DNA of 64,000 nt from Rossellomorea aquimaris TF-12 (GCF_001648555.1 NZ_LQXM01000026.1:186001-250000); one strand, 5' to 3'. Counted from the stretch's first letter, positions 1 through 8,991 are shown. A program made the numbers and translations. Notes: a model not told the origin generated them from the sequence alone.

Positions 1-823
1 CAGCTAAAGATTGTCCTTTTTCTTCACCGCAGGTTTGCACTTTCACCTTTCGTTTAATAAAATTTCCAAAGTCCGGATTCATTAATATACTGAGGGTCAC
101 AACATCATGAAGAGGTGCTCCGTTAATTCCCGGAACTAATTCTTGATAAGCTTTGAAATAAAAATCAAATACATCGTCAAGAATAGATATGAGAGGGTTA
201 TTAGATTGTTTTTTAATCATTTGAATATGTTCAGTTGTTATGACAGCATTATTCGTGACATTCAAGGGAATAGTAGTTACGTTTTCTAAATAACCGAGAA
301 CAAAGTTGCTTGCAACAGGGTCTCCATGAAAATTTGCTTCAGCCAATTTTGTTACATTTCCTGGAACAAAATAAGCCCCTCCCATAATATAGAATTCTTT
401 TATTTTCTTTTCGAAATTCTCATCCAAGATTAATGCGGTGGCGAGGGAGGTATTTCTTCCCACATCTACAACAATGGTGTCAGGGTGGTTTTCAATTATC
501 TTAAATATTTCACTAAAGTTTAAGAGCTTCCCTTTAATCGTATCAGGAGGTTGGAGAGGACCTAAACCATCTTTCCCGTGGATTTCCGGATAATAAATAG
601 GGTATTTACCCGTACAGGAACGTGTAGCCCCACCAATTAAAGGAATAGAGGTTTGATTTGCTAAGTCAAGTAAATAAGCAACATTATTTGTGGCTTGTTC
701 CTTATCTATATTTCCGTACCCTGAAACAATCCCAACTATATTTATTTCAGGGTGTAGCAAGGCATACATAATGGCAATAGAATCATCTATTCCTGGGTCC
801 GTAAAAAGCAAAATGTTTTTCAT
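1..823 (-). CDS. Inosine-uridine-type nucleoside hydrolase, C-terminus cut off by window edge
   Basis: This frame is open from an ATG at 821-823 (minus strand) to the window edge, about 274 codons. The N-terminus reads MKNILLFTDPGIDDSIAIMY; DPGIDD (residues 9-14) is the Ca2+- and ribose-binding signature of the IunH/nucleoside hydrolase family, which cleaves nucleosides to base and ribose. Later segments (DTIVVDVGRNTSLATAL, FYIMGGAYFVPGNVT, AEANFHGDP) fit the same fold, including the conserved GN(V)T and the E-N-D near the active site. A strong RBS (AAGGAAGGGG) lies just upstream of the ATG. Substrate preference cannot be read from the sequence. A NupC-type nucleoside transporter lies 21 kb away, too far to be an operon partner. 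Confidence 0.9.
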   Translation of the reverse strand, partial: MKNILLFTDPGIDDSIAIMYALLHPEINIVGIVSGYGNIDKEQATNNVAYLLDLANQTSIPLIGGATRSCTGKYPIYYPEIHGKDGLGPLQPPDTIKGKLLNFSEIFKIIENHPDTIVVDVGRNTSLATALILDENFEKKIKEFYIMGGAYFVPGNVTKLAEANFHGDPVASNFVLGYLENVTTIPLNVTNNAVITTEHIQMIKKQSNNPLISILDDVFDFYFKAYQELVPGINGAPLHDVVTLSILMNPDFGNFIKRKVKVQTCGEEKGQSLA

Positions 824-1159
824 AAAGGATCCCCTTCCTTTGGATTTATTCCAATATATGTTATATCCCCTCCTTTAAGAATGAACTTAATTGCTTTTAA
901 GTTAGATGGGAAAAATGAATTAGCCTATTCCTTTAGAGTAAGATAACTTATCCATTATGCCTTCATATGAATAAATGGCATAAAACTGTGGTAAATAGTG
1001 AGAGTACGAATGATTTTGTGTAGAATTGAGTGGAAATCGTCAAAATAAGATTGATGAAAAATATTTTTTCGATATATTTTAACAATGAAAATTTATTTCG
1101 TATTATAATATATACGGTGAATGGATTATTTAATACATACATTGAAAGGAATGAACGAT
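824..1159. other. Intergenic region with the gndA promoter
   Basis: This is an AT-rich divergent spacer between the nucleoside hydrolase (minus) and gndA (plus). The only signals I see are the gndA-proximal promoter-like motif at 1079-1109 and the RBS at 1143-1149. No ORF with an RBS and no convincing hairpin was found. Confidence 0.5.
1079..1109 (+). promoter_or_regulatory. Candidate sigma-A promoter of gndA
   Basis: TTAACA at 1079-1084 is followed after 16 bp by TATTAT (1101-1106), which overlaps TATAAT (1104-1109, 19-bp spacing). Either -10 would place the start of transcription about 40-45 bp before the TTG start at 1160. This is a motif match only. Confidence 0.45.
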
Positions 1160-2572
1160 TTGAATAAACAACAAATTGGAGTCGCTGGTGTTGGAGTAAT
1201 GGGCAAAAGCCTTGCTTTGAATTTTGAAAGCAGAGGATATTCTGTTTCTATATATGATGTTTCAGATGAAAAAGTAAACGAAATTTTAAAGGAACACAGT
1301 AGCAAACAAATCATTGGTTCTAGCCAAGTAGCAGAATTTGTTCAATCACTTGAAACACCAAGAAAGATAATGCTTATGGTTCCAGCAGGTACTATAACAG
1401 ATAAAGCCATTGAATCATTACTTCCACACCTGGATAAAGGTGACATATTAATTGATGGTGGAAATGCGTTCTACGAGGATACAATTCGCCGTAATAAAAG
1501 TTTAGAAGAAAAGGGCATCAATTTTATTGGAGCAGGTGTTTCTGGCGGAGAAGAGGGGGCACTGTATGGTCCTGCTATTATGCCTAGTGGCCAAAAAGAA
1601 GCATATGATCGGGTAGAACCATTCTTAACGAACATAGCGGCTAAGGTAAATGGAGAGGCATGTAGTACGTATATTGGACCTGATGGTTCCGGACACTATG
1701 TGAAAATGGTCCATAATGGAATAGAGTACAGTGATATGCAATTAATTTGTGAAGCATATTATCTTATGAAAAATGTGTTAGGCCTTGATGCAACAGAGCT
1801 TCATGACATTTTTAAAGAATGGAATGAAGGAGAGCTGGATAGCTACCTTATTGAAATTACAGCCGATATTTTCACAAAAGTAGATGAAGAGACAGGTAAG
1901 CCTCTTGTCGAAGTTATTTTGGATACAGCTGGTCAGAAGGGTACTGGAAAATGGACGAGTATAAGTGCTCTTGAGCTAGGTGTTCCTCTTTCAATCATTA
2001 CAGAATCCGTTTTTGCCCGTTTCATTTCTGCCATGAAGGAAGAGCGAGTGAAGGCAAGTAAAATATTGAGAGGTCCCAAAAATAATAAATTTACAGGAAA
2101 TAAAGAAGATTTCATTGAAATGATTCGCAAAGCTTTATACTTAAGTAAGATTTGTTCTTATGCTCAAGGTTTTGCTCAATTACAGTCTGCATCAGATGAA
2201 CATAACTGGAATTTAAAACCTGGTGAAATTGCCATGATTTTTAGAGGAGGATGTATCATTCGTGCAGGATTTCTTCAAGAAATCAAGAAAGCCTACGATC
2301 GAGATGCAAGTTTAACTAATTTATTGTTGGATTCATACTTTAAGGAAATTGTAGAGTCTTATCAAGACGAAGCAAGGGAAGTCGTAGCGACGGCTATTAA
2401 ACTGGGTGTACCAGTACCAGGTTTAGCTAGTGCGTTGGCTTATTATGACAGCTATCGATCTGAGTCGCTTCCAGCTAACCTGCTGCAAGCTCAACGTGAT
2501 TATTTTGGTGCTCATACGTATCAAAGGATTGATAAAGAGGGAACCTTCCATACGGAATGGATTTCAAAATAA
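1160..2572 (+). CDS. gndA: 6-phosphogluconate dehydrogenase, decarboxylating
   Basis: It oxidatively decarboxylates 6-phosphogluconate to ribulose 5-phosphate in the oxidative pentose phosphate pathway. The N-terminal Rossmann motif [15 protein letters not shown], the substrate-binding block [17 protein letters not shown] and [12 protein letters not shown], plus the C-terminal dimer tail ([13 protein letters not shown]), match the long GndA form. The frame is open from ATG 1121, but I prefer TTG at 1160: GAAAGGA at 1143-1149 sits at proper distance from it, while it touches the ATG at 1151 directly, and the resulting start (MNKQQIG) matches the family's usual MSKQQIG. That gives 470 residues, the normal length. 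It is followed by a strong terminator, so it is monocistronic. Confidence 0.97.
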   Translation: MNKQQIGVAGVGVMGKSLALNFESRGYSVSIYDVSDEKVNEILKEHSSKQIIGSSQVAEFVQSLETPRKIMLMVPAGTITDKAIESLLPHLDKGDILIDGGNAFYEDTIRRNKSLEEKGINFIGAGVSGGEEGALYGPAIMPSGQKEAYDRVEPFLTNIAAKVNGEACSTYIGPDGSGHYVKMVHNGIEYSDMQLICEAYYLMKNVLGLDATELHDIFKEWNEGELDSYLIEITADIFTKVDEETGKPLVEVILDTAGQKGTGKWTSISALELGVPLSIITESVFARFISAMKEERVKASKILRGPKNNKFTGNKEDFIEMIRKALYLSKICSYAQGFAQLQSASDEHNWNLKPGEIAMIFRGGCIIRAGFLQEIKKAYDRDASLTNLLLDSYFKEIVESYQDEAREVVATAIKLGVPVPGLASALAYYDSYRSESLPANLLQAQRDYFGAHTYQRIDKEGTFHTEWISK

Positions 2573-2619
2573 AAGACTAGAGGGAGTATTCAAGTTTCTC
2601 GAATCTTTCCCTAAACAAA

Positions 2620-2660
2620 AAATGAAACCTCCTTAATGATTTTAAGGAGGTTTCATTTTT
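2620..2660 (+). terminator. Intrinsic terminator after gndA
   Basis: A perfect stem (TGAAACCTCCTT paired with AAGGAGGTTTCA) is followed by a T run. It also faces the small minus-strand gene that ends at 2681, so it may serve both directions. Confidence 0.9.
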
Positions 2661-2680
2661 GTATAAAAGGATTTTCTAGC

Positions 2681-2857
2681 CTATTCTTTACTAGATGAAT
2701 CTTTTTTCGTATGATGCTTTTTCTTTTCTTCGCGCTGTTCCTTTTTCAAATCCTCAAGTGGAATGGGGTCGACATTTTGCTCGCTTTCATACCGATCAAG
2801 AATGCCATCATGATCCTTATTGATTTGTTCTGGATTGTCATTTGATCTTTTGCTCAT
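2681..2857 (-). CDS. Small hydrophilic protein (58 aa), function unknown
   Basis: I read a 58-codon frame with ATG at 2855-2857, preceded by a near-perfect RBS (AAAGGAGG, 8-nt spacing). The product begins MSKRSNDNPEQINKDHDGIL and ends in a K/E/H-rich stretch (KKEQREEKKKHHTKKDSSSKE). It has no hydrophobic segment, signal peptide or cysteine. Short, charged, disordered proteins like this are common in Bacillaceae and are often made late in sporulation, but nothing here proves that. I assign no function. The strong RBS and AT-rich, lysine-rich codon use argue that it is a real gene. Confidence 0.7.
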   Translation of the reverse strand: MSKRSNDNPEQINKDHDGILDRYESEQNVDPIPLEDLKKEQREEKKKHHTKKDSSSKE

Positions 2858-3000
2858 AAATATCGTCCTCCTTTATATGAAATTCTCTCTTAATGGTATT
2901 CAATACCCTCAATTCTCTCTTAAAAACCTATTCAATTTAGAGTAATTCCCTATATTCATTCTGTGAAGGATTACAACAATATTTTCAGAAATCCTTAAAT

Positions 3001-3035
3001 AAAAAACAGCACCTTAAGTTAGGTGCTGTTTTTTG
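3001..3035 (-). terminator. Terminator of the lipoprotein gene
   Basis: The stem AACAGCACCT / AGGTGCTGTT is flanked by A and T runs on both sides, 10 bp beyond the stop of the minus-strand lipoprotein gene. It could act in both directions. Confidence 0.9.
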
Positions 3036-3044
3036 TCAAACCGA

Positions 3045-3827
3045 TTATATTTTCACTTCAACTTTAGCATTTTTCTTTAATTCTTCTACATGTTTCACTA
3101 GTTTTTCTTGTTTTTTCTGTTGTTCCAGTTGAGTCTTAATTTGAGGTTTAACTTCTTCAAATTTAGGAGCTTCTTTTGATTGATCTTGCCCTTGTTGACC
3201 AGCATATTGGTCATAGGCTTGTTTCATTTCTTCTTCAGTCACATCTTCAATCTTAATTTCTTTTTCAACATAGTTCGTGTATTTAATATTCTCAGCAATT
3301 TGAGTTTTCAACTCTTTCATTGTAAACCCAGCTTTTTTCATTGCTTCTTCAAATTTCTTTTCGTCACCATATTGCTTCTTTACTTCTTCTAATTGCTTGT
3401 TAATTTCGTCTTCAGAAGCTGTATAACCTTTTTCCTCTGCTTGTTGCATTAAAAGGGTTTGTCCTACAAGGCTATCAATCGTTTGGTCTTTAATTTTTTT
3501 TGCAGCATCTTTGCTCGTTGGGTCTTGTCCCATTTGTTGAAATTGCATTTGAGATTGACTTAGAACATTATTATAGTCTTCACCTTTGATTTTTTCATCG
3601 TTAACAATGGCTACAATTTTATCTTTTTCAATTTTTTGTTTATCCATTTTTTTCTGCATTTCTTCCATTTTCTTAGCTTGCTCTTCTTGAGCTTTTGCTT
3701 GATCTTTGCTATTTTCTTCTGTCTTTGGTTTATTGTCAGCTTGTTTCTGGCTTTCTTCATTCGCCCCACAAGCGGCTAGTACAAGAGACATTGTTGCTAA
3801 TAAAAGTGTTGTAAGTAGTTTTTTCAT
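3045..3827 (-). CDS. SurA-N/PrsA-like foldase lipoprotein (no rotamase domain)
   Basis: This 260-residue lipoprotein has a signal peptide ending in the lipobox L-A-A-C (Cys20), so it should be tethered to the outer face of the membrane. Residues 25-75 are a lysine/glutamate/glutamine-rich linker. From about residue 80 the block IVAIVNDEKIKGEDYNNVLS opens a SurA_N-type chaperone domain that runs to about residue 215 (helices with QLEEVKKQYGDEKKFEEAM). The PpiC/parvulin rotamase domain that PrsA carries is absent, and the C-terminus is short and charged. It probably acts as a holdase or foldase for secreted proteins rather than a prolyl isomerase. RBS GAAAGGAG precedes the ATG. Monocistronic. 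Confidence 0.85.
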   Translation of the reverse strand: MKKLLTTLLLATMSLVLAACGANEESQKQADNKPKTEENSKDQAKAQEEQAKKMEEMQKKMDKQKIEKDKIVAIVNDEKIKGEDYNNVLSQSQMQFQQMGQDPTSKDAAKKIKDQTIDSLVGQTLLMQQAEEKGYTASEDEINKQLEEVKKQYGDEKKFEEAMKKAGFTMKELKTQIAENIKYTNYVEKEIKIEDVTEEEMKQAYDQYAGQQGQDQSKEAPKFEEVKPQIKTQLEQQKKQEKLVKHVEELKKNAKVEVKI

Positions 3828-4061
3828 AATGTGCTCCTTTCAAAACTAAGGTGTGATTCATGAAAAAAATCACTTAAAGGGAATTTTAAATGATAGAGGC
3901 AGAAAAAGAAACCTTTTTAGAAAAAAGTATTGATTGTAATAAGCATGAAATACATGAAGCAGTATATTCACTCCAATAATATACAGGATGAATGCGTTTA
4001 CTAATATCTTGTAGTTCATTCATGAAATCTATTTGTAAATTAAAAAGTTATCAAAAAAAAG

Positions 4062-4095
4062 ACAGGTTAAGGATAAAATCTCTCCTTAACCTGTA
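4062..4095 (-). terminator. Orphan intrinsic terminator, minus strand
   Basis: A perfect 12-bp stem (ACAGGTTAAGGA / TCCTTAACCTGT) is followed on the minus strand by eight T residues. No minus-strand gene lies between it and the divergent methyltransferase gene at 4521, so what it terminates is unclear. Confidence 0.75.
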
Positions 4096-4315
4096 AAAAG
4101 GTAATACGGGGACCAAAGAATACGGTCAAACAGCCTTCATAAAAGAATTATAAATTTTTTATATACAATACTCAAACTTCATGAGGGAGGTTATTTCTCT
4201 TCTATTTGCAATAGAACACTTGAAATTAGACGGTTTCTAGTTTATTTAGTGAAAAAAATAATTCTAAGCATATTTTAAATGATAGAATTCAAATACTCTG
4301 AAAAATCCTGAAAAT

Positions 4316-4428
4316 GTGCGTTCCCCCGCAGGCCCAACCGAAGATGCTCACTGACCGCCCTTAAGCATTCTCTAGCTGCAATCAACTACTACTTTCTTCT
4401 CTGAAATAGCAACAATGTTTAAGAAATT
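4316..4428 (+). repeat. Decayed copy of the GGCTCTTTTCG-type interspersed element (3' part)
   Basis: The right half is recognisable: GCTGCAATCAACTACTACTT, then TTCTTCTCTGAAATAGCAAC, then AATGTTTAAGAAA. These match the right arm of the copy at 60547-60693 almost base for base up to the terminal repeat. The left part keeps only a CCCCCGCAGG-like fragment. Confidence 0.75.
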
Positions 4429-4520
4429 TAAATAAGAAATCCTTTGATAAAATAGGGATTCACTCGCTTTTGTCGAATATATAATAGAAGGGAAAATCTG
4501 TTTTTAGGGGAGAAAAAAAG

Positions 4521-5246
4521 ATGATTAAATCCAAAGTAGAGGAAACTATTTTTTTAAACGATGATGTTGTTACAATGCTAGATTCACTTTTACGTGACCC
4601 TACACCTTTTTGGGATGAGTTCTATAAAGATAGAGATAAGAAGGTCCCATTTTTCATAAATGCACCTGATGAAAACTTAGTTCAATATATAGAAAATAGA
4701 AAGATTATAGCTCAGGATGCACTTGAGTTAGGGTGTGGACCTGGAAGGAATTCCATTTACCTTGCCTCTAAGAGTTGTTCTGTTGATGCCATCGATTTAT
4801 CTCAGGAAGCGTTAAACTGGGCTAAGGAAAGGTCAAAAGAGCAGGGTGTTCAAGTTTCTTATCAATGTAAGGACCTATTCACTCTGGATGTTTCGGCTCA
4901 ATCTTATGATTTAGTTTATGATTCAGGTTGCTTACATCATATTCCTCCACACCGAAGACCTCTTTATGTGGAAAAAGTCATGTCTGTATTAAAGCCTGGC
5001 GGTCATTTTGGTTTAACTTGTTTTGCTGCTGATGATGAGGATGATCGAAATGGAACTACACAAAGTGATTGGGATGTTTATAGAAATTGGAGTATGAAAG
5101 GTGGAATGGCATATTCCAAAGAAAAGCTAGAAAAAATATTTCAAGATTTTGAACTAATTGAAATGAGAAGAATGAATCATTCTTCTGATCCCAATCAAGA
5201 GTTTGGGTTATCGTTTCTATGGGCTTGTTTATTTCAAAAAAAATAA
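4521..5246 (+). CDS. Class I SAM-dependent methyltransferase
   Basis: This 241-residue cytosolic protein has the Rossmann methyltransferase fold. Motif I is LELGCGPGRNSIYLA (around residues 70-84), followed by the acidic loop VDAIDLS that binds the ribose of SAM. Motif IV is DLVYDSGCLHHIPPHRR and the post-motif is VLKPGGHFGLTCFAAD. The N-terminal FWDEFYKDRDKKVPFF resembles the small-molecule (thiopurine or halide type) methyltransferases. The substrate cannot be told from sequence. RBS AGGGGAG lies 8 nt before the ATG. The gene stands alone between a gene-free stretch and the nrdAB leader. Confidence 0.88.
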   Translation: MIKSKVEETIFLNDDVVTMLDSLLRDPTPFWDEFYKDRDKKVPFFINAPDENLVQYIENRKIIAQDALELGCGPGRNSIYLASKSCSVDAIDLSQEALNWAKERSKEQGVQVSYQCKDLFTLDVSAQSYDLVYDSGCLHHIPPHRRPLYVEKVMSVLKPGGHFGLTCFAADDEDDRNGTTQSDWDVYRNWSMKGGMAYSKEKLEKIFQDFELIEMRRMNHSSDPNQEFGLSFLWACLFQKK

Positions 5247-5296
5247 AAGAATGATTCTATTGAAAAATGCTTTCTAATTGTTTATGATGTAACAGA

Positions 5297-5312
5297 ACAC
5301 AAAATATAGTGT
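5297..5312 (+). promoter_or_regulatory. NrdR box upstream of nrdAB
   Basis: ACACAAAATATAGTGT is a near-palindrome one position away from the NrdR consensus ACACWATATATWGTGT. NrdR is the dATP/ATP-sensing repressor of ribonucleotide reductase genes. NrdR sites usually come as pairs about 31 bp apart; the sequence at 5328-5343 is only a weak second match. The box overlaps a plausible promoter (TTGTTT at 5278, then AAAATA 17 bp on). Confidence 0.7.
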
Positions 5313-5346
5313 TCTTTTAATAATTTATAACTACATATTGATTATA

Positions 5347-5528
5347 ACCGTAAGTATGGTGTCTAAGTAGACTTAAAAGGGAATCTGGTGAAAATCCAGA
5401 GCTGTCCCCGCAACTGTAAGTGCTGACGAAATAAGGAACTGCCACTGTCAAATTGATGGGAAGGCCTTAAAGTAGGGTGAAGCGCAAGTCAGGAGACCTG
5501 CCGTACTTATCACGTGTTATCTTCTTCG
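5347..5528 (+). ncRNA. Cobalamin (adenosylcobalamin) riboswitch upstream of nrdAB
   Basis: The core elements of the B12 aptamer are present and in order: GGGAATCTGGTGAAAATCCA, then CTGTCCCCGCAACTGTAA, then the B12 box GCAAGTCAGGAGACCTGCC. The flanks AAGTA (5352-5356) and TACTT (after the B12 box) can close P1. A terminator follows at 5599-5628, so B12 binding most likely ends transcription before nrdA. Riboswitch control of a B12-independent RNR is known in bacteria that also own the B12-dependent class II enzyme, which lets cells shut this operon when B12 is plentiful. Confidence 0.97.
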
Positions 5529-5598
5529 GGAATTGGGAGGATAGAACGAGGGTAGTATTTTAGACGGCTTTTGAGTCTATAATTTTATCAACGTTTTT

Positions 5599-5628
5599 AA
5601 GCCCATCCTCTATTGGATGGGCTTTTTT
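5599..5628 (+). terminator. Riboswitch expression-platform terminator
   Basis: The stem AAGCCCATCC / GGATGGGCTT plus six Ts lies between the B12 aptamer and nrdA. Its position makes it the expected switch, read through without B12 and formed with B12. Confidence 0.85.
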
Positions 5629-5675
5629 CGATCTTTCCCTCCTTAGGATAAGTGTAGTAAAGGGAGGAAAAAACA

Positions 5676-7934
5676 ATGTCAGTTGTCGTTAAAGAATCAG
5701 AAAGTAAACAGAAACTCATTAGGCAAGGAAATGAAATGGTAAAAGAATTGGAAAGGGATTTTCCGTCACTTTGCTTTGAGGAGTTTAAAGATAAAGCAAA
5801 TCGTTATGTCTATGATCATCCTGAAATCACAATAGAAAAACTCGTTCATTTATTTATTTTATTTTCAGTAGAAAAGATTTCTGCAACGGAACCTCAGTGG
5901 ACCTATGTAGCAGCATCAATATATTTGAAAAATCTTTATGAATCTAGTGCAAAATCAAGAGGTTACTCTCACAAAGAAAAGTATGGTTCCTTTCAGCAAT
6001 TAATTCATACCCTGACAGAGTTGAAATTATACAACCCTTTAATATTAAAGAAATATTCAAGGGATGAAATAGAGTATTTACACACAATCATGGACTCATC
6101 AAGAGATCAATATTTTACTTATATAGGAATTGTGACTCTGGCAGAACGATATTTAACCAAGTCTCATAATGGTGTTGTTTATGAGCTTCCACAAGAACGA
6201 TTCATGATTATCGCCATGACCCTATTAATGAATGAGCCTAAAGAGAAACGACTGAAGCGAATAGAAGAAGCTTATTGGGCATTATCCAATCAGTATTTAA
6301 CCGTTGGAACTCCAACCTTTGCAAATGCAGGGAAAAGCTATGGACAACTCTCAAGCTGCTTCATAGATACGGTTGAAGATGATTTGAGAAGCATTTATGA
6401 CGCCAATACGGATGTATCTACACTGAGTAAAAATGGAGGTGGGTTAGGTATTTACTTAGGAAAGATTAGAAGCCGGGGAAGTGATATTAAAGGCTTTAAA
6501 GGTGTAAGTTCTGGTGTCATTCCATGGATGAAGCAACTTAATAATACTGCGGTATCTGTTGATCAACTAGGACAACGACAAGGAGCTATAGCTGTATATC
6601 TGGATATATGGCATAAAGATATCTTTCCTTTTTTAGATAGTCGATTAAATAACGGGGACGAACGTCAGCGAACTCATGATTTATTTACAGGAGTCTCACT
6701 GCCAGATCTTTTTATGGAGCAAGTAGAGAAAAGGGGAGATTGGTATTTATTCGATCCTCACGAAGTAAGAAGTGTCATGGGTTTTTCTTTAGAAGATTAT
6801 TATGACGAGGAGAAAGGAAGAGGGAGCTTTCGAAAAAAGTATTGGGAATGTGTGGATAATCAAACTCTTTCTAAAGAAGTTGTTCCAGCTATTGAAGTCT
6901 TTAAACGGATCATGATTTCGCAACTGGAAACAGGAACTCCTTATATGTTTTATCGAGATACAGTGAATCAACAAAATAGCAACCGCCATAAAGGTATGAT
7001 TTATTGTAGTAATTTATGTACTGAAATTACTCAAAATATGAGTGCCACTGTTATGGAAGAAGAAAGAGTGGAAGGCGGGAAAATCATAACGTACAAATCT
7101 CCAGGCGATTATGTTGTATGTAATCTGGCTTCCATTTCATTAGCTAAAGCAGTGACGGACAATGAGTTAGAAAAAGTTACTTCTATTGGAGTTCGCTTAT
7201 TGGATAATGTAATTGACTTGAATGAAATTCCTGTGTTGCAAGCACAGTTAACGAATCAAAGGTACAGGGGGATAGGGTTAGGAACTTTTGGTTGGCACCA
7301 CTTGCTGGCGCTAAAAGGAATACAATGGGAAGGTGAAGAAGCGGTGGAATACTGTGATTCCTTATATGAAGATATAGCTTATTATACAATCCAAGCTAGT
7401 CATGAATTAGCCAAGGAAAAAGGAGCATATCCTTACTTCAAAGGATCTGATTGGTCTACTGGAGCTTATTTCACAAACAAAAATTATTATGGGAAACGGT
7501 GGGTAACTTTAAAAAATAAAGTATCACGTAACGGAATGAGGAACGGTTATTTAATGGCCGTTGCTCCAAACTCTTCGACATCCATCATCGCAGGTTCAAC
7601 TGCTGGCATCGACCCTTTGTTCAGGTTGGAGTATTCAGAAGAAAAAAAGGATTATAAGATCCCTGTAACTGCGCCAGATTTATCTCCAGAAACGAAGTGG
7701 TATTACAAAACTGCGTATAATCTTGATCAACATTGGAGTATTAAACAAAATGCTAAAAGACAGAACCATATTGACCAAGGTATAAGCTTTAATTTGTATG
7801 TTCGAAATGATATTCGAGCAAAAGACTTACTATTTTTGCATTTGGATGCATGGAGGTCAGGATTAAAAACAACTTACTATGTTCGATCAACATCCGTATC
7901 GAATTTTGAAGAGTGCGAAAGCTGTCACAGTTAA
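5676..7934 (+). CDS. nrdA: Ribonucleoside-diphosphate reductase class I, alpha subunit (no ATP-cone)
   Basis: This catalytic large subunit reduces ribonucleoside diphosphates to deoxynucleotides with NrdB. Visible active-site parts: Cys228 (QLSSCF) and Cys482 (VVCNLAS) as the redox pair; Asn446, thiyl-radical Cys448 and Glu450 in SNLCTEI; the loop APNSSTSIIAGSTAGIDP; and the swinging C-terminal pair Cys747/Cys750 in CESCHS that thioredoxin recharges. The N-terminal 100 residues are helical with no ATP-cone signature, so dATP inhibition through a cone on this subunit should be missing. RBS AGGGAGG precedes ATG 5676. The gene is co-transcribed with nrdB (TTG start 20 nt after this stop). nrdI is not next to it, unlike class Ib operons. 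It sits under an NrdR box and a B12 riboswitch. Confidence 0.96.
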   Translation: MSVVVKESESKQKLIRQGNEMVKELERDFPSLCFEEFKDKANRYVYDHPEITIEKLVHLFILFSVEKISATEPQWTYVAASIYLKNLYESSAKSRGYSHKEKYGSFQQLIHTLTELKLYNPLILKKYSRDEIEYLHTIMDSSRDQYFTYIGIVTLAERYLTKSHNGVVYELPQERFMIIAMTLLMNEPKEKRLKRIEEAYWALSNQYLTVGTPTFANAGKSYGQLSSCFIDTVEDDLRSIYDANTDVSTLSKNGGGLGIYLGKIRSRGSDIKGFKGVSSGVIPWMKQLNNTAVSVDQLGQRQGAIAVYLDIWHKDIFPFLDSRLNNGDERQRTHDLFTGVSLPDLFMEQVEKRGDWYLFDPHEVRSVMGFSLEDYYDEEKGRGSFRKKYWECVDNQTLSKEVVPAIEVFKRIMISQLETGTPYMFYRDTVNQQNSNRHKGMIYCSNLCTEITQNMSATVMEEERVEGGKIITYKSPGDYVVCNLASISLAKAVTDNELEKVTSIGVRLLDNVIDLNEIPVLQAQLTNQRYRGIGLGTFGWHHLLALKGIQWEGEEAVEYCDSLYEDIAYYTIQASHELAKEKGAYPYFKGSDWSTGAYFTNKNYYGKRWVTLKNKVSRNGMRNGYLMAVAPNSSTSIIAGSTAGIDPLFRLEYSEEKKDYKIPVTAPDLSPETKWYYKTAYNLDQHWSIKQNAKRQNHIDQGISFNLYVRNDIRAKDLLFLHLDAWRSGLKTTYYVRSTSVSNFEECESCHS

Positions 7935-7953
7935 TGGAAGGGGAGAAGGAATC

Positions 7954-8991
7954 TTGAATGGTTTACAACGAAGATTACTAATTGACTCAGAAGCACCAAA
8001 TCAATCAACGGCTATTATTAACGGAAAAAGCTCGAACATATTAAATTGGGACGATGTACGTTTTCCGTGGGCATACCCAAAATATAAGAGAATGTTAGGG
8101 AATTTCTGGACGCCATTTGAAATAAATATGTCGAAGGATATAAAGCAATTTCCAACACTATCTACTAGAGAACAAGAGTCCTTTTTGAAAATCATTGGTC
8201 TGCTTGCTCTCCTTGATAGTGTTCAGACGGATTATGCTGGAAAGGTAGCAGATTATTTAACCGATTCTAGCTTGAATGCGTTAATGATAATTTTAGCACA
8301 GCAAGAAGTTGTTCATAATCATTCATATAGCTATGTATTGTCAAGTCTCGTTTCAAAGAAGAGACAGGATGAGGTGTTTGATTATTGGAAGCATGACCCC
8401 ATTCTTAAGAAAAGAAACGAGTTTATCACCAATGGTTATAATGAATTTGTTCTGTCTCCAAACATTGAAAATCTTTTAAAATCCATTATTTTCGATGTGA
8501 TTTTAGAAGGATTATTCTTTTATTCTGGATTTGCTTTCTTTTACAATTTGGCTAGGAATCAAAAGATGGTTGCTACAAGTACAATGATTAATTATATTAA
8601 TCGAGATGAACAATTACATGTGGGTCTTTTTGAAAAGATTTTTAAAGAGATAATAAGAGAGAATCCAGTTTTTGGAACAGAAGAATTAAATAACTATGGA
8701 ACAGAATCATTTCGAAAGGCTGCTCTGCTTGAAATCGAGTGGGGGGAAGAGATTATCGGCAACCACATGGATGGTCTAATGATGACTGACTTGTCTGATT
8801 ATATTAAATTTATGGCGAATAAAAGAGCAAAACAGCTAGGGTTTAAAGAACCATTTGAAGGATACGAGAAAAACCCTTTAAGGTGGATTGTGGCATATCA
8901 GGAAGTGGATAGAGGAAAGACAGACTTCTTTGAACAAAAATCCAGGCAATATACGAAAACCTCCGATGCAAATGGCTTTGACGAGTTATAA
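7954..8991 (+). CDS. nrdB: Ribonucleoside-diphosphate reductase class I, beta subunit
   Basis: The beta subunit houses the metal-tyrosyl radical that starts catalysis in NrdA. Ligands and radical residue appear in order: Asp in LALLDSVQTDY, Glu-x-x-His and the radical Tyr in EVVHNHSY, Glu in ILEGLFFYSGF, and Glu/His in RDEQLHV. All are intact, so this is a canonical radical-bearing beta. The frame is open from ATG 7879 inside nrdA, but an RBS (GGGGAGAAGGA, 7940-7950) fits TTG 7954, giving 345 residues, a normal length; I use that start. It is followed by a clean terminator, so the operon is nrdA-nrdB only. Confidence 0.95.
   Translation: MNGLQRRLLIDSEAPNQSTAIINGKSSNILNWDDVRFPWAYPKYKRMLGNFWTPFEINMSKDIKQFPTLSTREQESFLKIIGLLALLDSVQTDYAGKVADYLTDSSLNALMIILAQQEVVHNHSYSYVLSSLVSKKRQDEVFDYWKHDPILKKRNEFITNGYNEFVLSPNIENLLKSIIFDVILEGLFFYSGFAFFYNLARNQKMVATSTMINYINRDEQLHVGLFEKIFKEIIRENPVFGTEELNNYGTESFRKAALLEIEWGEEIIGNHMDGLMMTDLSDYIKFMANKRAKQLGFKEPFEGYEKNPLRWIVAYQEVDRGKTDFFEQKSRQYTKTSDANGFDEL

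Larger units (their letters stand above)
3828..4520. other. 693-bp gene-free stretch with orphan terminator and decayed repeat
   Basis: I find no ORF with an RBS on either strand. The stretch holds an orphan minus-strand terminator (4062-4095) and a decayed copy of the interspersed element (4316-4428). The rest is plain AT-rich sequence. Confidence 0.6.

Noticed and set aside
1121..1159. ATG 1121 or 1151 as gndA start
   Set aside because: The RBS at 1143-1149 fits only TTG 1160, which also gives the standard N-terminus.
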